DNA from: Actinoplanes palleronii
GTDB lineage: Bacteria; Actinomycetota; Actinomycetes; Mycobacteriales; Micromonosporaceae
Direction: 5' to 3'
Assembly: GCF_016862315.1 (NCBI RefSeq)
Contig: NZ_BOMS01000033.1
Coordinates: 43,824 to 107,823 of the forward strand
DNA length: 64,000 bases
Under the pieces are notes generated by a model. It was not told where the DNA came from, made no database searches, and worked only from the letters and a program-made list of their open reading frames with translations. This document shows, one piece after another, positions 60,073-64,000 of this stretch; the first letter of the stretch is position 1, and the number at the start of each line of letters is the position of its first letter. A program made the translations under genes and the position numbers.

Positions 60073-63030
60073 TTGATCACCGCCCAGCCTCGTCTGGTCG
60101 TGAGCGCGCCGTCATCCGGCCACGGCAAGACCGCGATAGCCGTCGGGCTGCTCGCCGCGATGGCGTCGCGGGGCATCCCCACGGCGGGCTTCAAGGTCGG
60201 CCCGGATCACACCGATGCGGCGTACCTCGGTCTTGCGGCCGGACGCCCGGGCCGCAACCTGGACCCACGCCTGGTCGGCGCGCAGCGCATCGCGCCGCTG
60301 TTCGGGCACGGCGCGTCCGGGGCGCAGCTCTCGGTGATCGAGGGCGCGATGGGTCTCTTCGACAGCCTCACCGGCCAGCCGGAGATCGACGGCACCGCCG
60401 CGGTCGCCGCCGCCCTGCGCGCGCCGGTGGCGCTGGTCGTGGACGTGGCCGCGATGGGTCACTCGCTCGCCGCGCTGGTCCACGGGTTCCGGATGTTCGA
60501 CGAGATGGTCCACCTGGGCGGCGTGATCCTGAACCGGGTCGCCTCCCCCCGCCACGAGCAGATGCTGCGCAGCGCCCTGGACGACATCGGCATGCCGGTG
60601 CTCGGCTCACTGCGCCGCGGCGACCTGCCCAACGTGCTCCCGTCCCGCGCGCACGGCCTGGTGCCGGTCGCGCACCGGACGGTCGAGGCGGGGCGCGCGG
60701 TGCGCCGGCTGGGCGAGGCGGTCGCGCAGTCGCTCGACCTGGACCGGCTGATGGCGCTGGCCAACTCCGCGCCGGCGCTGCCCGGGCCGCTCTGGACGCC
60801 GTCCGAGGCCGGTGAGCCCACCGAGCTGCGGCCGGTGGTCGCGCTCGCCGGTGGTCCGGGTGCGCCTTACACGTATGTCGAGACGGCCGAGCTGCTGACC
60901 GCCGCCGGCGCCGAGGTCGTCGTCGTGGACCCGCTCCGCGACGAGTCGCTGCCGCCGGGCACCCGCGCGCTGATCGTCGGCTCCGGGCTCCCCGAGGGGT
61001 ACGCCGAGGAACTCTCCGCCAACCGCCGTCTCTGCGCCGACGTGGCCACGTTCGCCCGGGACGGCTGGCCGGTCGTCGCCGAGGGGGTGGCCCTGCCCTG
61101 GCTCGGCCGCGAACTGGACGGCCGGGTGATGTGCGGGGTCCTCGACATCACCGGCACCACCGGCGAGCAGACCGTCGCCGGCTACCGCGAGGCGACCGCG
61201 CCCGGCACCTCGGTGCTGGCGCCGGCGGGCGCGCGGATCACCGGCTACAAGCAGCACCGCGCGGTGGTCACCCCGCGCGCCGGCGCCACGCCCGCGTGGA
61301 CCTGGTCGGGCGGCAACCCGGAGGGCTTCGTCTGGCGCCAGGTGCACGCGTCCCAGCTCGGCCTGCACTGGGCGGCCGCCCCGGAGATCGCGAAGCGGCT
61401 GGTGCTGGCCGCTATCGCCGGCCCGGCCAAGTCGAGCTCCGGTCAGCAGATGGCCGGCTCGGTCATGAGTGGCTCGATGGTGGGTGGCTCGGCGCCGCAG
61501 ATGCCGGCGTCCGCGCCGCAGATGCCCGGTGGGCCGCCTCAGCCGATGCCTCAGCCGGCACCTCAGGCCGCGCCGCAGCCTCAGTCGCAGCCTCAGCCTC
61601 AGCCGATGAGCGTTTCCATGTCGTCCGGCCTGGCGCAGGGGATCCCCGGATCCGGCCCGGCTCCGGCCGGCCAGTCGGCGCCGGGCCCGATTCCCGCCGG
61701 TCAGCCGGGTCACGGCCCGGCGGGATCTTCCGGAGCCGGCGCGTTCCCGGTCCGGCAGTCCGAGTCCAACGGCTTCCCGGCCGGTCCGTCCGGCCCGGGC
61801 GGCTTCCCGGCCGGCCAGCCCGAGTCCAACGGCTTCCCCGCCGGACCGTCCGATTTCGCGGGTTTCCCCGCGCGGCCGTCCGGACCCGGTGGCTTCCAGC
61901 CCGAGCCGAGTGGTTACTCCGCAGGGCCGTCCGAGTTCGCGAGCTTCTCACCTGGCCAGCCCGAACCCGCTGGCTACTCCGCGGGCCCGTCCGAGTTCGC
62001 CGGCTTCCAGGCGAGCCAGTCCGAGCCCGCCGGCTTCCCTGCGGGACAACCCGGGTATGCCGGCTTCCAGGCCGACCAGTCCGAGCCCGTCAGTTTCTCA
62101 GCGGGCCAGTCCGAGGCTGGGAATTTCCCGGCTGGACAGCCTGATCCCGGTGGCTTTCCCGCGGGACCGTCCGGACCTGGTGGTTACTCTGCCGGTCAGG
62201 CTGAGCAGGGTGCCTTCCCGGCGGGGCCGTCCGGTCCTGGTGGTTACTCTGCTGGTCAGGCTGAGCCTGGTGGTTTTCCGGCGGGGCCGTCCGGTCCTGG
62301 TGGTTACTCTGCCGGGCAGTCGGAGCAGGGTGCTTTCCCAGCCGGTCAGTCGGAGCCTGGGGGATTCCCCGCGGGGCTGTCCGAGTTCGCCGGCTTCCAG
62401 GCGGGGCAGCCCGAACCCGGTGGCTATCCGGATGGACCGTCCGAGTTCGCCAGCTTCCAGGCGGGGCAGCCTGAACCCGGTGGCTATCCGGATGGACCGT
62501 CTGAGTTCGCCGGTTTTCCGGCCGGTCCTGCCGGACAGTCCGGATATGTCGGGCAGGTCAGATCTGGCGGCCAGCCGGGACCTGGTGGGCACGCTGGATC
62601 TGGCGGTCAGCCGGGATCTGGCGGGCCTGCCGGATCTGGCGGACGGTCCGGGTCTGGTGGACATGCCGGGTCTGGTGGACATGCCGGATCTGGCGTGGGC
62701 CCGGCTGGGGTTTCCGGAAGTGGCGCGGGGATGACGTCGCCCGGCCCGATGCCTGGTGCGATCTCCGGTTCGCAGTCCGGCGGGATGCCGTCCGACCTGA
62801 CGCCGACGAGTGGCCCGGTGCCCGGGATGATCCCGCCCGGGATGGTTCCGCTCAACGGCCCGGCGTCATCGGGCGGCCCGATCCACCCCCGCCAAGCCTC
62901 CAGCATCTCCAACGGTGGCCCGGTGCACGGGTCTCCCGGGGCAAGCCCGGCCTACGGCCAGGACGCCGTCCCGGACAACCACCCGACCTCCGACATCCCG
63001 ATGCCGTCCGGGCCGCAGTCCCGCGACTGA
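60073..63030 (+). CDS. CobB-like protein lacking the glutaminase cysteine, with long repeat tail
   Basis: This 985-residue protein has an N-terminal part (about 1-452) aligned with cobyrinic acid a,c-diamide synthase (CobB/CbiA). It shows SAPSSGHGKTAIAVGLLAAM, FKVGPDHTDAAYLGLAAGRP, a Walker B-like ALVVDVAAMG, and a C-terminal amidotransferase part ending VHASQLGLHWAAAP. Where the family has the nucleophile AECGG..., this protein reads AEGVALPWLGRELDG (residue 338 is Gly), so glutamine hydrolysis is unlikely. Residues 453-985 are Pro/Gly/Ser-rich repeats. TTG start with GGGGGAGA before it. The repeats make a duplicate or specialised function likely, and cobyrinate amidation uncertain. Confidence 0.82.
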   Translation: MITAQPRLVVSAPSSGHGKTAIAVGLLAAMASRGIPTAGFKVGPDHTDAAYLGLAAGRPGRNLDPRLVGAQRIAPLFGHGASGAQLSVIEGAMGLFDSLTGQPEIDGTAAVAAALRAPVALVVDVAAMGHSLAALVHGFRMFDEMVHLGGVILNRVASPRHEQMLRSALDDIGMPVLGSLRRGDLPNVLPSRAHGLVPVAHRTVEAGRAVRRLGEAVAQSLDLDRLMALANSAPALPGPLWTPSEAGEPTELRPVVALAGGPGAPYTYVETAELLTAAGAEVVVVDPLRDESLPPGTRALIVGSGLPEGYAEELSANRRLCADVATFARDGWPVVAEGVALPWLGRELDGRVMCGVLDITGTTGEQTVAGYREATAPGTSVLAPAGARITGYKQHRAVVTPRAGATPAWTWSGGNPEGFVWRQVHASQLGLHWAAAPEIAKRLVLAAIAGPAKSSSGQQMAGSVMSGSMVGGSAPQMPASAPQMPGGPPQPMPQPAPQAAPQPQSQPQPQPMSVSMSSGLAQGIPGSGPAPAGQSAPGPIPAGQPGHGPAGSSGAGAFPVRQSESNGFPAGPSGPGGFPAGQPESNGFPAGPSDFAGFPARPSGPGGFQPEPSGYSAGPSEFASFSPGQPEPAGYSAGPSEFAGFQASQSEPAGFPAGQPGYAGFQADQSEPVSFSAGQSEAGNFPAGQPDPGGFPAGPSGPGGYSAGQAEQGAFPAGPSGPGGYSAGQAEPGGFPAGPSGPGGYSAGQSEQGAFPAGQSEPGGFPAGLSEFAGFQAGQPEPGGYPDGPSEFASFQAGQPEPGGYPDGPSEFAGFPAGPAGQSGYVGQVRSGGQPGPGGHAGSGGQPGSGGPAGSGGRSGSGGHAGSGGHAGSGVGPAGVSGSGAGMTSPGPMPGAISGSQSGGMPSDLTPTSGPVPGMIPPGMVPLNGPASSGGPIHPRQASSISNGGPVHGSPGASPAYGQDAVPDNHPTSDIPMPSGPQSRD
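61741..62541 (+). repeat. Decapeptide repeat array in the CobB-like protein
   Basis: Reading in frame from 61741, 27 units of the pattern (G/A/S)-(F/Y)-x-A-G-x-x-x-x-x follow (26 of ten residues, one of seven), giving an aromatic residue every ten positions. At DNA level 62161-62340 and 62381-62500 are near-identical 60-bp repeats, showing recent duplication. A second array of six-residue Gly/Ser-rich units (GSGG plus two residues) follows to about 62700. Confidence 0.9.
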
Positions 63031-63336
63031 CCCGGGGCCGGCGTGCAGGGCTGCTGCGCCGCACCGAACGTGTCCCGCCGTCGCGCGGACGTTCCCTCAC
63101 GCTGACCGATTTCGGTCGGCGGTGTGGGTGGCCCGGCCCTGCGATCCGGAGCGTGTCCGCCGGCGCCGGCCCGCCGGTGACCCGGCTGCGCTGGGCACCT
63201 GAGGCGCGGAGCGCGGGCGGCCGGCCCGGGTCGGCTCGCCGGAAGCGGCCCAGCGTGCCAAACGGTGTGCCGTGGTCCGTAAATTGTCGTACCCGCCTCG
63301 TACCGTAAGGGGCACGACAACCGAAGGAGGCTGACC
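63031..63336 (+). other. Intergenic region
   Basis: This 306-bp gap separates the CobB-like gene and the next gene on the same strand. It holds a small stem (GACCGA/TCGGTC around 63104) and other GC-rich self-complementary segments, but no T-tract terminator, SD-led ORF or RNA gene that I can support. The last 50 bp carry an AT-richer stretch (63279-63290) probably part of the promoter of the following gene. Confidence 0.45.
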
Positions 63337-63987
63337 GTGGCCGCTCGTCTGCCGCTGGATCTGGACCCGCCGGTTCGTCGGCTCAGGGCACTGCTGCTGG
63401 GGATCGACGACCGCGACCTGGCCGCGCCCACTCCCTGCCCGGGCTGGTCCGTCGCGACCCTTCTCGATCACCTGATGAGCCTGGCCGGGGCGTTCACCGC
63501 CGCCGCACACGGCACTGCCGACGCGAGTGACGGGCCGCCGCCACCGCCGTCCGCGGCGCACCTGTCGCCACACTGGCGCAGCCGCCTGCCGATTCTGCTG
63601 GAGGAGCTCGCCACCGCGTGGCGGGAGCCGGCCGCCTGGCGCGGAGAGGCCCGAGCCGGCGGGGTCACCATGCCCGCCCGTGAGCTGGGCACGGTCGCCG
63701 CCAACGAGCTGGTCATGCACGGCTGGGACCTGGCCCGCGCCACCGGCCAGGACTTCGCCGCCGACCCGCGCGTGCTGGCCACCCTCGTCGACTTCCTCGC
63801 CGCCGGCCCGGCCGAGGGCACCCCGGGTTTTCTGGGCCCGCACGTCCCCCTCGACCCGGAAGAGGACGGCCTGCCCCGAGCCCTGGCCCTGGCCGGCCGC
63901 GACCCAGCCTGGCGCCCACCCCGCTCCCGATCCATCCCGTCCGCCTCCCTGCACCGCGACCAGCCCCCAGCCCCCCACCCCGCCTGA
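63337..63987 (+). CDS. TIGR03086-type DinB/mycothiol-dependent metalloprotein
   Basis: This 216-residue member of the DinB/maleylpyruvate-isomerase superfamily fits the TIGR03086 type. It has PTPCPGWSVATLLDHL, whose His is an expected metal ligand, and NELVMHGWDLARATG, whose HxWDLA supplies further ligands. Members bind a divalent metal and often use mycothiol; the reaction is unknown for this protein. It starts with GTG after a perfect AAGGAGG. The Pro/Ser-rich last 30 residues are likely disordered. It ends 13 bp before the window edge. Confidence 0.9.
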   Translation: MAARLPLDLDPPVRRLRALLLGIDDRDLAAPTPCPGWSVATLLDHLMSLAGAFTAAAHGTADASDGPPPPPSAAHLSPHWRSRLPILLEELATAWREPAAWRGEARAGGVTMPARELGTVAANELVMHGWDLARATGQDFAADPRVLATLVDFLAAGPAEGTPGFLGPHVPLDPEEDGLPRALALAGRDPAWRPPRSRSIPSASLHRDQPPAPHPA

Positions 63988-64000
63988 CTCGCCCCGCCCC

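Noticed and set aside
61741..62541. Regular repeats considered as a CRISPR array
   Set aside because: The period is 30 or 60 bp without unique spacers, and the frame is open throughout, so it is a coding repeat.
63097..63978. 293-codon minus-strand ORF opposite the last gene
   Set aside because: It is the complement of the DinB-type gene, which has a perfect SD and family motifs.

Overview
The window is GC-rich throughout, with densely packed genes, many GTG starts, a four-gene conservon operon, a CRP/ANTAR/SARP/LuxR-type regulator mix, a c-di-AMP riboswitch ahead of an NlpC/P60 hydrolase, and an MhuD-type haem-degrading enzyme. This points to a filamentous actinomycete, most likely a member of the Micromonosporaceae (Actinoplanes-like). 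That placement is an inference from gene content. No insertion sequence, prophage or CRISPR array was seen. The region looks like chromosomal core and near-core DNA with a few accessory carbohydrate genes.

Left part (1-13 kb): a partial membrane protein; the conservon cvnA-B-C-D (sensor kinase, roadblock protein, DUF742 protein, small GTPase); a membrane-anchored SARP-like regulator ending in a helix-hairpin-helix domain; a lipoprotein; a LacI-type regulator with a 65-residue ORF, whose promoter is embedded in a 10-bp inverted repeat; a beta-propeller lactonase; and a solute-binding/VWA fusion. Carbohydrate block (11.9-21.6 kb): ROK repressor divergent from xylA-xylB (xylose to xylulose 5-phosphate), a secreted lectin/pectin-esterase/pectate-lyase fusion, a decayed glycosyltransferase, an MFS transporter and a GH13 alpha-glucosidase.

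Middle (21.6-36.5 kb): HD protein, MHYT membrane protein, an operon of nucleotidyltransferase, BON-like protein and metallophosphoesterase, a thymidylate-kinase-like protein, SDR, a group 2 sigma factor, the riboswitch-controlled NlpC/P60 hydrolase, small membrane proteins, a candidate structured RNA with its own terminator upstream of a GAF-ANTAR gene, two palindromic repeat elements, mhuD, and a MarR-DHA2 efflux pair. Right-middle (36.5-47 kb): NarL-type regulator, an anchored secreted-domain protein, serA, and a two-component system divergent from a lipoprotein/adaptor/ABC/FtsX export operon.

Right part (47-64 kb): tRNA-Arg(TCT), a lipase-like hydrolase, an SSB paralogue without the acidic tip, cobD and cobQ for late cobalamin assembly, M48 and M20 peptidases, an FAD monooxygenase, ATP-dependent DNA ligase LigB, SURF1, and a CobB-like protein. 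The CobB-like protein has lost the cysteine expected of its glutaminase domain and carries a roughly 530-residue repeat tail with an aromatic residue every ten positions. The least conventional items are this CobB-like protein, the structured RNA at 31.4-31.6 kb, the SARP/membrane/HhH fusion, and the recurrent short tandem duplications across gene 3' ends.
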